Source: Pusillimonas sp044464525
GTDB lineage: Bacteria > Pseudomonadota > Gammaproteobacteria > Burkholderiales > Burkholderiaceae_B
Length of the DNA stretch: 64,000 nt
Assembly (NCBI RefSeq): GCF_044464525.1
Contig: NZ_JBIQLE010000009.1
Span: 1 to 64,000, forward strand
Direction of reading: 5' to 3'
A program made the position numbers and the translations under genes. Each line of letters begins with the position of its first letter. Within the stretch, counting starts at the first letter, position 1. Below are positions 26,368-35,077 of the stretch, one piece after another. The notes under the pieces were generated by a model. That model searched no databases and was not told the DNA's origin. It saw only the letters and a list, made by a program, of their open reading frames with translations.

Positions 26368-28161
26368 TTATTTGTCTTCGACCTGCAAAATGGCCAGGAA
26401 AGCCTCTTGCGGTATCTCGACGTTGCCAACCTGCTTCATACGCTTCTTGCCCGCTTTCTGTTTCTCGAGCAGCTTCTTCTTGCGGGAAATATCCCCGCCA
26501 TAGCATTTGGCCAAGACGTTTTTGCGCAGCGCCTTGATACTCTCGCGGGCGATGATGTCGGCGCCGATTGCGGCCTGGATGGCAATGTCGAACATCTGGC
26601 GAGGAATCAGGCTGCGCATCTTGCTGACCACCTCGCGGCCACGATATCGAGCATTGCTGCGATGGACCATCATGGATAGCGCATCGACCCGGTCGCCGTT
26701 GATGAGGACGTCTACCTTGACTACATCGGAAGGCTCGTACTGCTTGAACTCGTAATCCATGGATGCGTAGCCGCGCGACACGGATTTGAGCCGGTCGAAG
26801 AAATCGAGCACGATTTCGGCCAGGGGTATCTCGTAGACCAGGTGAACCTGCCTGCCGTGATAGCTCATGTTCTTTTGCACGCCACGCTTGGCCAGGGTCA
26901 GCGTCATTACCGGGCCGACGTATTCTTGCGGCATGAACAAGGTAAGTGTGACCATGGGCTCGCGAATCTCTTCGATCTGGCCAATTTCGGGCATGCGCGA
27001 GGGGCTTTCTATCATGACCACGGAACCATCGCGCAGTTCGACCTCGTAGACCACCGACGGCGCAGTGGTGATGATGTCCATGTCGAATTCACGCTCGAGG
27101 CGTTCCTGCACGATTTCCATGTGCAGCAGCCCCAGGAAACCGCAACGGAAGCCGAAACCCAAGGCCTGCGAAACTTCGGGCTCGAACATCAGGGACGAAT
27201 CGTTGAGCTTGAGTTTTTCGAGCGAATCGCGCAATTGATCATATTCGCTGCTTTCGACGGGATAGACCCCGGCGAACACCTGCGGCTTGACCTCTTTGAA
27301 GCCGGGCAGCGCCTTATCAGCCGGCTTGCCCGCCAAGGTGAGGGTGTCACCGACCTTGGCGTGCTCCAGTTCCTTGATGCCCGTAATAACGAAGCCCACC
27401 TCGCCCGCGGAAAGCTTTTTTCGGGGTTCGGACTTGGGCGTGAACACGCCAAGCTGGTCGCAGGGATGCGTGGCCCCGCTGGCCATGAGCAGCACTTTAT
27501 CCTTGACATTGAGCACACCGTTGACGATGCGCACCAGCATGATGACGCCGACGTAGTTGTCGAACCAAGAATCAATGATAAGCGCCTGCAAGGGTTTACC
27601 GGGATCGCCCACAGGGGCCGGCACCTTGGCCACGATGGCCTCGAGGATGTCATCCACGCCCATGCCGGTTTTGGCACTGGCGGGAATCGCCTCAGAGGCA
27701 TCGATGCCGATAACGTCTTCAATCTCTTGGCTTGCGGCGTCGGGGTCGGCGGAAGCCAGGTCCATCTTGTTGAGCACCGGCAGTACTTCGACGCCAAGCT
27801 CGATGGCGGTATAGCAATTGGCGACAGTCTGAGCCTCGACCCCCTGGGAAGCATCCACGACCAGCAGGGCGCCCTCGCAAGCCGACAAAGAGCGGCTGAC
27901 TTCGTACGAAAAGTCGACGTGGCCGGGCGTATCGATGAGGTTCAGGGCGTATACCTTTCCGTCGCGCGCCTTGTAGTTGAGCGAGGCGGTCTGGGCCTTG
28001 ATGGTGATCCCCCTTTCGCGCTCGATATCCATGGAATCAAGCACCTGCATCGACATTTCTCGGTCGGCGAGGCCTCCACAGCGATGGATCAGCCTGTCGG
28101 CTAACGTCGACTTGCCGTGATCTATATGGGCAATGATGGAAAAATTGCGGATGTGATCCAT
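26368..28161 (-). CDS. lepA: Elongation factor 4 (LepA)
   Basis: Ribosome-associated GTPase implicated in translation quality and initiation. The start is the ATG at 28161 (MDHIRNFSIIAHIDHGKSTL), giving 597 residues; the longer frame reaches into the repeat region and is not coding. G1 is AHIDHGKST (about 11-19), then RGITIKAQTASL, DTPGHVDFSYEV, and NKMDL. EF-G-like domains follow and the LepA-specific C-terminal domain ends with CYGGDISRKKKLLEKQKAGKKRMK. First gene of the lepA-lepB-rnc-era-recO group, with a terminator-like hairpin of the preceding degP gene just upstream. Confidence 0.97.
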   Translation of the reverse strand: MDHIRNFSIIAHIDHGKSTLADRLIHRCGGLADREMSMQVLDSMDIERERGITIKAQTASLNYKARDGKVYALNLIDTPGHVDFSYEVSRSLSACEGALLVVDASQGVEAQTVANCYTAIELGVEVLPVLNKMDLASADPDAASQEIEDVIGIDASEAIPASAKTGMGVDDILEAIVAKVPAPVGDPGKPLQALIIDSWFDNYVGVIMLVRIVNGVLNVKDKVLLMASGATHPCDQLGVFTPKSEPRKKLSAGEVGFVITGIKELEHAKVGDTLTLAGKPADKALPGFKEVKPQVFAGVYPVESSEYDQLRDSLEKLKLNDSSLMFEPEVSQALGFGFRCGFLGLLHMEIVQERLEREFDMDIITTAPSVVYEVELRDGSVVMIESPSRMPEIGQIEEIREPMVTLTLFMPQEYVGPVMTLTLAKRGVQKNMSYHGRQVHLVYEIPLAEIVLDFFDRLKSVSRGYASMDYEFKQYEPSDVVKVDVLINGDRVDALSMMVHRSNARYRGREVVSKMRSLIPRQMFDIAIQAAIGADIIARESIKALRKNVLAKCYGGDISRKKKLLEKQKAGKKRMKQVGNVEIPQEAFLAILQVEDK

Positions 28162-28227
28162 AAACCTGCGAAAGCAACTCCGGAACGGAGCGATTGTGAA
28201 AAGGAAGCGCCAACGCGGCGATACGTA

Positions 28228-28258
28228 AAAAAGAGGAGCGCATCGGGCGCCCCTCTTG
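28228..28258 (-). terminator. Terminator between degP and lepA
   Basis: A near-perfect 11-bp hairpin (AAGAGGAGCGC with GCGCCCCTCTT, one G-U pair). On the minus strand it is followed by six or more T residues (the A-run at 28227-28232). It would end degP transcripts before lepA. Confidence 0.7.
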
Positions 28259-28294
28259 CTATTCCTGCATTTTAGCCGTTTTAGGCACGCTTTT

Positions 28295-28453
28295 TCCCGC
28301 CGGACCTTCCCAACGGAAAAATATCCGCCCACAGGAGGCAGCAAGCGGGCGTTTGCTCACGTTGCGTGGGGGCTGTTCTTTCCGCCGGGCCCTCCCGAGG
28401 GGAAAATACGCCCCCGGGAGGCGGCAAGCGAGCGTCAGCCCGCGTTGCCTGTG
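28295..28453. repeat. Two tandem ~75-bp repeats between degP and lepA
   Basis: Copies at 28295-28368 and 28379-28453, same orientation, share TTYCCGCCGG, GGAAAAATA/GGAAAATA, GGAGGCRGCAAGCGRGCGT and the end GTTGC-TGTG. Copy 2 also forms a hairpin (CCTCCCG with CGGGAGG). They lie between the degP stop and its terminator, so they are in the degP 3' untranslated region. Confidence 0.75.
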
Positions 28454-28461
28454 CGCCCTTT

Positions 28462-29940
28462 TTATTTTGCGGGCGTGACGGGCACCCATTGGGTCTGTCC
28501 GTCGCGCCACACGAGAACAGCGGCAGCCTTGTCCTTGTCCAGGCCTTTGACAACCTTGGCAAACTGCGAAACGCTGGAGATGTCCTCGTTGTTGACGGTA
28601 AGAATGATATCGCCGGGCACAATGCCTGCCGCTGCGCCCGGGCCTTGCACTTGTGACACCTGCACCCCGCCTTTTATGTCGGCCCTGTTGCGAAGGGCTT
28701 CGGGAACCTCGGCCACGATCAGGCCAAGGGCATCGGCCGTGGCTTCAGGCGCACTGGGGGATGGAGTGCTCGCGGTTTCAGTGGCCGAGGGCATTTCGCC
28801 CACCTTGACCTTCAGGGTCTGCGACTTGCCTTTGCGCCAGACCTCGAGGTTGGTTCGGGTGTCGGGTTTGGTTTCGCCGACGATGCGGGGCAGATCGGTC
28901 CAGTGCTTGATATCCTTGCCATCGAACTTGGTGATGACATCGCCCGATCGCACACCGGCGTCGGCCGCCGGACCGTCCGGGTCGACATTGCTGACCATGG
29001 CGCCGCGCGCGTCGCCCAGGCCGATCGCCTTGGCCACGTCTGGCGAAACCTGGCCGATCTGCACGCCGATGCGGCCGCGCGTAACCTTGCCATGCTCCTT
29101 GAGCTGCTCTACCACCCGCATCACTTCGTCAATGGGAATGGCCAGAGATATACCCATGAAGCCCCCGCTTTGAGAGATGATTTGCGAGTTGATGCCGACC
29201 ACTTCACCCGCCAGGTTGATAAGCGGTCCGCCCGAGTTGCCCGGATTGACAGCAACATCAGTCTGGATGAAGGGCAGGTAGTCGCCGGTATCGCGATTGA
29301 TGGCGCTGATGATTCCGGAGGTTACCGTCGAATCCAGCCCGAAGGGCGAACCGATGGCAAGCACCCATTGACCCTTTTTCAGCGCCTTGGAGTCGCCGAT
29401 GGGCAGCGGCTGCAATCCCTTGACGTCGATCTTGATAAGGGCGATGTCGGTGCGCGGATCGGTGCCGATGATCTCGGCGGTATGCTCTTTGCCGTCGGTC
29501 ATGGTGACGAAGATTCCATTGGCGCCTTCGACCACGTGGTTGTTCGTAAGAATGTAGCCATCGGCCGAAATGATGAAACCCGACCCTACCCCGCGCGGCA
29601 CAATGCGCTCTTCCTGGTCTGTGGGAGGCGTATTGCGCCGGGGCGACGGCTGCATGCCAGGGGGCATGAAGTCGGGGCCGAAGAACCAGCGGAACATTTC
29701 ATAGGGATCGTTGCCTCCTGGTCCGAGAGGTGAACGGCGCACCGGGACGGCTTCGGTGGTGCGTATATTGACCACAGAACCTTCAGACTTGGCGACGATT
29801 TCGGTGAAATCAGGCACGGACAGAACCGGAACCTGGGTCTGGGCGTTCGAGACCATGGAGGCACAGGCCATCAGGACAGCGATGGCCGCCAAGTGCAGGA
29901 AACGCCTGGCTTGATACATGGAAATGCATGCTGTACGCAT
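28462..29940 (-). CDS. degP: Periplasmic serine endoprotease, Do/DegP family (MucD)
   Basis: Periplasmic protease-chaperone that removes misfolded envelope proteins. The ATG at 29940 follows a GAGGAG site and gives 492 residues. A signal peptide (hydrophobic LHLAAIAVLMACASMVSNA) is followed by the trypsin-like domain with the triad His in LTNNHVVEG, Asp in PRTDIALIK and Ser in NPGNSGGPL, and two PDZ domains (IGVQIGQVSPDVAKAIGL onward, and GVQVSQVQGPGAAAGIVPGD). The position after rpoE-rseA-rseB matches MucD/DegQ-like proteins in the sigma-E cluster, so it is likely a sigma-E target. Confidence 0.95.
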   Translation of the reverse strand: MRTACISMYQARRFLHLAAIAVLMACASMVSNAQTQVPVLSVPDFTEIVAKSEGSVVNIRTTEAVPVRRSPLGPGGNDPYEMFRWFFGPDFMPPGMQPSPRRNTPPTDQEERIVPRGVGSGFIISADGYILTNNHVVEGANGIFVTMTDGKEHTAEIIGTDPRTDIALIKIDVKGLQPLPIGDSKALKKGQWVLAIGSPFGLDSTVTSGIISAINRDTGDYLPFIQTDVAVNPGNSGGPLINLAGEVVGINSQIISQSGGFMGISLAIPIDEVMRVVEQLKEHGKVTRGRIGVQIGQVSPDVAKAIGLGDARGAMVSNVDPDGPAADAGVRSGDVITKFDGKDIKHWTDLPRIVGETKPDTRTNLEVWRKGKSQTLKVKVGEMPSATETASTPSPSAPEATADALGLIVAEVPEALRNRADIKGGVQVSQVQGPGAAAGIVPGDIILTVNNEDISSVSQFAKVVKGLDKDKAAAVLVWRDGQTQWVPVTPAK

Positions 29941-29972
29941 CTTGTTTGACTCCTCGTACTTAAAATCTGAAT

Positions 29973-31022
29973 CTATGGCTGGACACCGGCGGGCGGCACG
30001 TATTCGATGTGCTCGATCAGCTGATGCAAGGTGCCGACGGGAACTTCGCCGATCGCCGTCAACCAATGGTCGCCGATGCGCGCACCATAGATATTCATGG
30101 CGCCATTACGCGCCGGGCCTTTAGGCAACAGCCGCGAATCCATGGACGGCTGAAACTGTTCAATAAACACCGATATGGCTGCGAGCCCGTCGGAAAGCAC
30201 CATCTGGATGACAGGCTTGCCGGATTTCATGGGGCGCGAGATTTGTGTGGTGTGTTCAAAACCAGGCGGCAACACGACCCGCCAACCCAGTTCGGCAACG
30301 TCAATGGCCTTGGTGGAGAATTCGATCTTGCGCCAGTTGCGAAGATCCCACGAGGTTTCGAGTTCGTTGGCCTGCACCGCAGCGCCCTGCTGCAACGACG
30401 TGAAGGCGATCTGGTTTACGACTTCACCCTGACTGTCGATGGTCTGGGCCTGGATCAACAGCTTGCTTTCAGGTTCGACGCAGAAGCGATAGCCGTAGCG
30501 CAGGCCGTCGCGCGGTTGAATCTCGGCCGGCATGCACTCGTAACCGGCGACTCGCTCGCGGGTTTCGCCCAGCCGCAGAACATAGTGAGAGTCCAGGTCA
30601 TGACCTTCTCCGAGCAGCACGCCTGGGAAGCGGTCCATGCGGTGCTTCTCGACCAGAACGAGCTGTTTGGCCGGCACCAGGCATTGCACCGTATCGTTGT
30701 GCCGGATGAATTCCCGCGGTTCGCCGTCAAGAATGACCAGACGCTCGCGCTCGCCTGTGCCGTCGACCACATGCACGATGCGCGACGACTGCATGCTGGC
30801 GCCCTGCTGGTAAGTGAACACGCCGGAGTAATCTGAATTGCGGGCGGCCTGCTGGGTTTGCTGAAGAAATAACGTAACCTGGTCGGCGAGCGGCTCGGCG
30901 CCCCGTGCGGGGGCCGATGCGACACTCGCCAGCCATAGGAATGCCAGGCCCAGGCCGATCAGTGCTCGATCGCGCGCGACATGCCTGCCACCTCGAGACA
31001 GCAGCGGTACCCTGCAGGCCAT
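29973..31022 (-). CDS. rseB: Sigma-E regulatory protein RseB/MucB
   Basis: Periplasmic protein that binds the anti-sigma factor RseA and senses displaced lipoproteins or LPS, protecting RseA from DegS. The ATG at 31022 overlaps the rseA stop by one base (TGATG), giving 349 residues. A signal peptide (ALIGLGLAFLWLASVASAPARGA) precedes the N-terminal LolA-like domain (NSDYSGVFTYQQGASMQSSR) and the smaller C-terminal domain (LGWRVVLPPGFEHTTQI, VFIEQFQP). It is the third gene of rpoE-rseA-rseB-degP. Confidence 0.94.
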   Translation of the reverse strand: MACRVPLLSRGGRHVARDRALIGLGLAFLWLASVASAPARGAEPLADQVTLFLQQTQQAARNSDYSGVFTYQQGASMQSSRIVHVVDGTGERERLVILDGEPREFIRHNDTVQCLVPAKQLVLVEKHRMDRFPGVLLGEGHDLDSHYVLRLGETRERVAGYECMPAEIQPRDGLRYGYRFCVEPESKLLIQAQTIDSQGEVVNQIAFTSLQQGAAVQANELETSWDLRNWRKIEFSTKAIDVAELGWRVVLPPGFEHTTQISRPMKSGKPVIQMVLSDGLAAISVFIEQFQPSMDSRLLPKGPARNGAMNIYGARIGDHWLTAIGEVPVGTLHQLIEHIEYVPPAGVQP

Positions 31023-31501
31023 CAACGGGAGGCTCCGCTGTCGAACGACACCTGCCGGATGGGGTTGGCTCCGGCGAACTGGCGATGCGCCTGGATGTAA
31101 TCGTTGACCTGACCCTCGTCGGCTGCGGCCAGCACGGGTGTGCTTTCGGGGGCTTGACTAGAAAAATAAGGCAACGCGACCCAGATCACCGACGCAACCG
31201 CCGCGGCCACGGCCACTCCGGAGAGCCCAAGACGGGCTGCGGAGTAGCCTCTACGTTGCGGCGCAACAATGGCGGGCTCGGCGTCGATGGCCTTTGACAC
31301 TCGAGCATAGAACAGATCGGAAGGCTTGATGGCGAGATCTTCGCTGCGCAAGACGTCACCGATCAGGTGGTAGGTATCCCACACCTGGCGACCGTATGGT
31401 GAATCGAGATCATCGGAACGAATTTCGCCGTCGCCGTCCATCCATTCGGATACGGTGCGGTCCCATGAATCAGTCTGGGCATCAAGTTTGACACCTTGCA
31501 T
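31022..31501 (-). CDS. rseA: Anti-sigma-E factor RseA/MucA
   Basis: Single-pass inner-membrane protein that sequesters RpoE. Start at the ATG at 31501 with AAGGAG 7 bases upstream, giving 159 residues. The cytoplasmic sigma-binding part includes VSEWMDGDGEIRSDDLDSP and a WDTYHLIGDVLRS segment (typical RseA W-x-x-Y-H-x-I-GD), then one transmembrane helix (LGLSGVAVAAAVASVIWVALPYF, about 93-115) and a periplasmic tail that would be cut by DegS/RseP. Located directly after rpoE, with overlapping or near-adjacent ends (12 bp). Confidence 0.93.
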   Translation of the reverse strand: MQGVKLDAQTDSWDRTVSEWMDGDGEIRSDDLDSPYGRQVWDTYHLIGDVLRSEDLAIKPSDLFYARVSKAIDAEPAIVAPQRRGYSAARLGLSGVAVAAAVASVIWVALPYFSSQAPESTPVLAAADEGQVNDYIQAHRQFAGANPIRQVSFDSGASR

Positions 31502-31512
31502 TTGAATACTCC

Positions 31513-32112
31513 TTACCACCGACTTTCTGAGTCGGAGTCCAAAACAGGACGCAACTGCGCCGCGATGGCTTCCCGGGCGCGAAAGATACGTGAACGGACC
31601 GTGCCTATGGGACACTGCATGGTTTGAGCGATGTCCTCGTAGCTCATGCCCTCGATCTCACGCAGAATAATCGCGGTGCGCAGCTCTTCCGGCAACGCGC
31701 CGATGGCAGTATTGACCGTTTCGACGATCTGTCTGCTGGCCATCAGCGACTCCGGCGTGCTGATATCGGTTAGGTTGTCGATTTGACTAAAAGTTTCACC
31801 GTCTTCGGTCTCTATTACATTTGAAGCGCTGGGCCGCCTTGCGCTGGCCGCCTGCCAATTGCGCGCAGTGTTGATCGCGATACGATACAACCAGGTGTAA
31901 AAGGCGCTATCGCCTCGAAATTGCGGCAACGCCCGGTATGCCTTGATGAAAGCCTCTTGGGCGACGTCTTCGACGTCGCCGGGGTCGCGCAGCATGCGCG
32001 ACAGCAAGCGCATGATCTTGCGCTGGTATTTAAGCACCAGCAGGTCAAAGGCCCTTTTATCGCCTTGCTGCACGCGAGCGACCAACTCGGCATCGACATC
32101 GCGTTCGCTCAT
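31513..32112 (-). CDS. rpoE: RNA polymerase sigma-E factor (AlgU/RpoE)
   Basis: ECF sigma factor for envelope stress. The ATG at 32112 (MSERDVDAELVARVQQGDKR) has GGAG six bases upstream and overlaps the preceding gene stop (ATGA); 199 residues. Region 2 contains FDLLVLKYQRKIMRLLSRM and DVEDVAQEAFIKAYRALPQFRGDSAFYTWLYRIAINTARNW; region 4 contains ELRTAIILREIEGMSYEDIAQTMQCPIGTVRSRIFRAREAI. The downstream rseA-rseB-degP genes make the standard sigma-E regulon core. Autoregulation is expected but I could not place its promoter. Confidence 0.97.
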   Translation of the reverse strand: MSERDVDAELVARVQQGDKRAFDLLVLKYQRKIMRLLSRMLRDPGDVEDVAQEAFIKAYRALPQFRGDSAFYTWLYRIAINTARNWQAASARRPSASNVIETEDGETFSQIDNLTDISTPESLMASRQIVETVNTAIGALPEELRTAIILREIEGMSYEDIAQTMQCPIGTVRSRIFRAREAIAAQLRPVLDSDSESRW

Positions 32113-32495
32113 TGGGCCTCCGTGCTGGGACTCAGCGGCCTGGCGCCACGCGATGCGAGCTGACGCAGGAGCCGCCAATCGTTTGATGATACCTCGCGGC
32201 GCCAAACGGTCAAATACAGGGGTTCGCCCGATACAGCCTCGAAAAACCTCAAGGTGGTCCAGACAGGACCGTGCCATACGTGTTCGAGAACCAGGATTTG
32301 CTGCGCCCCGTCCCGCTCGAGCCCCCAGCCGCCATCCCAGCCGGTGGAGTACAGCAGCCCCTTGGAACCGGCCTTGAAACGCCGCTTCGCCACAAGCCCG
32401 GCCAGCAATGAGGCAGCAAGGGCCGCCCACCAGGACACGGCGACATACAGGCAAGCCAGCGCCGCCAGGCCCAGGGCGCCGGCGAACCAGCGCAC
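32109..32495 (-). CDS. Small membrane protein between fabF and rpoE, YgfX-like
   Basis: Unrecognised 128-residue protein. Two hydrophobic helices lie at about 5-22 and 24-36, followed by a basic RRFKAGSKG segment and a soluble beta-rich tail (GLERDGAQQILVLEHVWHGPVWTTLRF). This layout, including the trailing LRFF/RRE/W pattern, resembles the YgfX/CptA-like proteins, but the match is by eye only. The only start in frame is a GTG at 32495; the frame stays open upstream to the fabF end with plausible residues (HRFAWPVRQALW), so the real start is uncertain. Its stop overlaps the rpoE ATG, implying translational coupling. Confidence 0.7.
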   Translation of the reverse strand: MRWFAGALGLAALACLYVAVSWWAALAASLLAGLVAKRRFKAGSKGLLYSTGWDGGWGLERDGAQQILVLEHVWHGPVWTTLRFFEAVSGEPLYLTVWRREVSSNDWRLLRQLASRGARPLSPSTEAQ

Positions 32496-32551
32496 CCATA
32501 AGGCCTGTCGAACAGGCCAAGCGAATCGATGTGTCGACCGGGGGGACAGAC

Positions 32552-33781
32552 CTAGACCCGCTTGACGATCATGGACCCGTTGGTGCCGCCGAATCCGAAC
32601 GAGTTGGACAGGGCAAGGTCGATCTTGAGATCACGCGCCTGATTGGCGCAGTAGTCGAGATCGCACTCGGGGTCCTGATTGAAGATGTTGATGGTGGGCG
32701 GCGAAACCTGCCGATACACGGCCAGGGTTGTAAACACCGCTTCGATACCACCGGCCGCGCCCAGCAAGTGGCCGGTCATGGACTTGGTGGAATTGACAAC
32801 CAGCTTGCGAGCGTGATCGCCGAAAGCGAGCTTGAGCGCTTCGGTTTCGTTTTTGTCGCCCAATGGCGTGGATGTGCCGTGGGCATTGACGTAGCTGATC
32901 TCTTCGGGGTTGATCTGGCCGTCGCGCAGCGCGTTGATCATGCCGCGGCAGGGGCCCTGTCGGTCGGGCGACGTAATGTGATGAGCATCGGAGCTCATGC
33001 CGTAGCCTACGAACTCGCCATAGATTCTGGCGCCGCGCTTGCGTGCGTGCTCGTATTCTTCGAGGACCAGCGCGCCGGCGCCCTCGCCCAGCACGAAGCC
33101 GTCACGGTCGACGTCCCAGGGACGCGAGGCGGTGGTGGGGTCGTCGTTGCGTGTGGACAGCGCCCGCATCGCGGCGAAGCCGCCGATGCCCAAGGGGGAC
33201 ACAGTAGATTCCGTGCCTCCGGCCACCATCACGTCGGCATCACCGTACTTGATGAGCCGCGCCGCATCGCCGATGGAATGCAGCCCCGTCGTGCAGGCCG
33301 ACACGACGGCGTAGCTTGGCCCCTTGAGGCCCAGCATGATGGACAATTGCCCCGAGACGAGATTGATGAGCGAGGCGGGCACGAAGAACGGCGAAATGCG
33401 GCGCGGGCCACGTTCGAGGTAGTCGATTTGGGTTTCTTCGATGCGCGGCAGCCCGCCTATGCCCGAACCCACAATAACCCCAATACGATCAGCGTTCTCC
33501 TCGGTGATTTCGAGGCCGGAATCTTTCCAGGCTTGCGCTCCGGCAGCCACGCCGTAATGGATGAAGGTATCCATCTGCTTGGCTTCTTTGGCGGCCATGT
33601 AATGCGTAACGTCGAAATCTTTGACTTCACCCGCTATCTGCGCGTTGAAAGCCGAGGGATCGAAGCGCGTAATGCGCCCAATGCCCGAACGCCCGTTGAC
33701 GATATTGTCCCAAGCGCTTTCGATACTGTTGCCCACAGGCGAGACAATACCAAGGCCGGTAATGACGACACGTCGTTTCAC
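32552..33781 (-). CDS. fabF: 3-oxoacyl-ACP synthase II
   Basis: Elongating condensing enzyme of fatty acid synthesis; extends acyl-ACP with malonyl-ACP. The 409-residue protein has the nucleophile Cys163 in AVVSACTTGLHSI and the two histidines in VNAHGTSTPLGD and STKSMTGHLLGAAGG, plus the C-terminal NSFGFGGTNGS. It follows acpP by 143 bp on the same strand, in the fabH-fabD-fabG-acpP-fabF order found in many proteobacteria, then continues into the sigma-E genes. ATG start at 33781. Confidence 0.97.
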   Translation of the reverse strand: MKRRVVITGLGIVSPVGNSIESAWDNIVNGRSGIGRITRFDPSAFNAQIAGEVKDFDVTHYMAAKEAKQMDTFIHYGVAAGAQAWKDSGLEITEENADRIGVIVGSGIGGLPRIEETQIDYLERGPRRISPFFVPASLINLVSGQLSIMLGLKGPSYAVVSACTTGLHSIGDAARLIKYGDADVMVAGGTESTVSPLGIGGFAAMRALSTRNDDPTTASRPWDVDRDGFVLGEGAGALVLEEYEHARKRGARIYGEFVGYGMSSDAHHITSPDRQGPCRGMINALRDGQINPEEISYVNAHGTSTPLGDKNETEALKLAFGDHARKLVVNSTKSMTGHLLGAAGGIEAVFTTLAVYRQVSPPTINIFNQDPECDLDYCANQARDLKIDLALSNSFGFGGTNGSMIVKRV

Positions 33782-33924
33782 GGATGACTCCCTAAAATTG
33801 AAAGAGCGGTTCGAGGCAAACGTGGCAACGACGCCGGATCGGAAGACCGGACGCCACAGGCCTGTTTTCTAGGAACCGCCCTTTGGCCCGGCGCAACACG
33901 CCGCGGCCACAACTGATGATTGAA

Positions 33925-34164
33925 TTACTGCTTGCTGTGCGAGTTGATATAGTCCATGGCTTGCTGAACCGTCGTGATCTTCTCTGCTTCCTCGTCGGGG
34001 ATTTCGGTTTCGAATTCGTCTTCGAGTGCCATCACGAGCTCGACCATGTCGAGCGAATCGGCACCGAGGTCGTCAAGGAATGAAGATTCGTTCTTGATCT
34101 CGGCTTCGTTGACGCCAAGTTGTTCAGCGACGATCTTCTTGACGCGCTGTTCGATGCTTTCCAT
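33925..34164 (-). CDS. acpP: Acyl carrier protein
   Basis: Carries growing acyl chains on 4'-phosphopantetheine. Start at the ATG at 34164 gives 79 residues, the family length. The acidic four-helix protein has the phosphopantetheine attachment Ser37 in DDLGADSLDMVELVMALE, with IEQRVKKIVAEQLGV at the N-terminus and TTVQQAMDYINSH at the C-terminus. A longer in-frame start at 34206 is unlikely. Lies between fabG and fabF. Confidence 0.98.
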   Translation of the reverse strand: MESIEQRVKKIVAEQLGVNEAEIKNESSFLDDLGADSLDMVELVMALEDEFETEIPDEEAEKITTVQQAMDYINSHSKQ

Positions 34165-34335
34165 GCAGATCTCCAATTGGGAAAAAATCCCGCGAATTAT
34201 AGCCAAACGTCTCGGTTAATGGGCGCCGGCCATGACAAAAAAATGGCATTTCCAATATTTGTGTAACTTGCACCGCTTGGGCGGGCCGCATCGGAAACAC
34301 CTGTGAAATGAACAGATTTTACCCTGTTCGTCTGA

Positions 34336-35073
34336 TTACATGTACATACCGCCGTTGACGTGCAAGGTAGTGCCCGTGATGTAGCCCGCCTGAGGGCTGG
34401 CCAGGAAGGCCACCGCATTGGCGATATCGGCGGCCGCGCCCAGGCGACCCAAGGGTATTTGAGTCAGCAAAGCGGCGGTCTGGGTCTCGTTCAGGGCACG
34501 TGTCATATCGGTTTCGATGAAACCCGGCGACACACAATTGACCGTAATGTTGCGGCTGCCCAGCTCGCGTGCCAAGGCGCGCGTCATGCCGGCGACGCCC
34601 GCCTTCGCGGCGGCATAGTTCGCCTGCCCCGGATTGCCGCTGGACCCGACGATGGACGTGATGTTGATGATGCGTCCGGCGCGGGCCTTCATCATGGTCT
34701 TGAGCACGGCACGAGAGAGGCGAAACACGGCGCTGAGATTGGTGTCCAGCACGGCGGTCCAGTCGTCGTCCTTCATGCGCATGGCCAGCGTATCGCGCGT
34801 GATGCCAGCGTTGTTGACCAGAATGTGCGGACCGCCATCGGCAGCCAGCTCGGCCACCAGCGCCTCGCAGGCAGGCGCGTCGTTTACGTCGAGCACCACA
34901 CCGCGTCCGCCGGATGCAGACAGCATATCGGAAATGGTTTCGGCGCCCGCCGCGGATGTGGCGGTTCCGATAACCTGGGCGCCCCGCTCGGCCAGCTCGA
35001 GGGCGATCGCCTTGCCAATGCCGCGCGTCGCGCCGGTGACCAATGCGGTCTTGCCGCTGAGTTCTTGTTGCAC
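34336..35073 (-). CDS. fabG: 3-oxoacyl-ACP reductase
   Basis: NADPH-dependent reductase of the fatty acid synthesis cycle, SDR family. The 245-residue protein starts with GTG at 35073 preceded by AAGGGG. Cofactor loop TGATRGIGKAIALEL (about 14-28), NNAGITRDTL, and the catalytic Ser-Tyr-Lys in ITSIVGSSGNPGQANYAAAKAG are present; the C-terminus YITGTTLHVNGGMYM is typical. It follows fabD with a 4-bp gap. Confidence 0.97.
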   Translation of the reverse strand: MQQELSGKTALVTGATRGIGKAIALELAERGAQVIGTATSAAGAETISDMLSASGGRGVVLDVNDAPACEALVAELAADGGPHILVNNAGITRDTLAMRMKDDDWTAVLDTNLSAVFRLSRAVLKTMMKARAGRIINITSIVGSSGNPGQANYAAAKAGVAGMTRALARELGSRNITVNCVSPGFIETDMTRALNETQTAALLTQIPLGRLGAAADIANAVAFLASPQAGYITGTTLHVNGGMYM

Positions 35074-35077
35074 GAGC

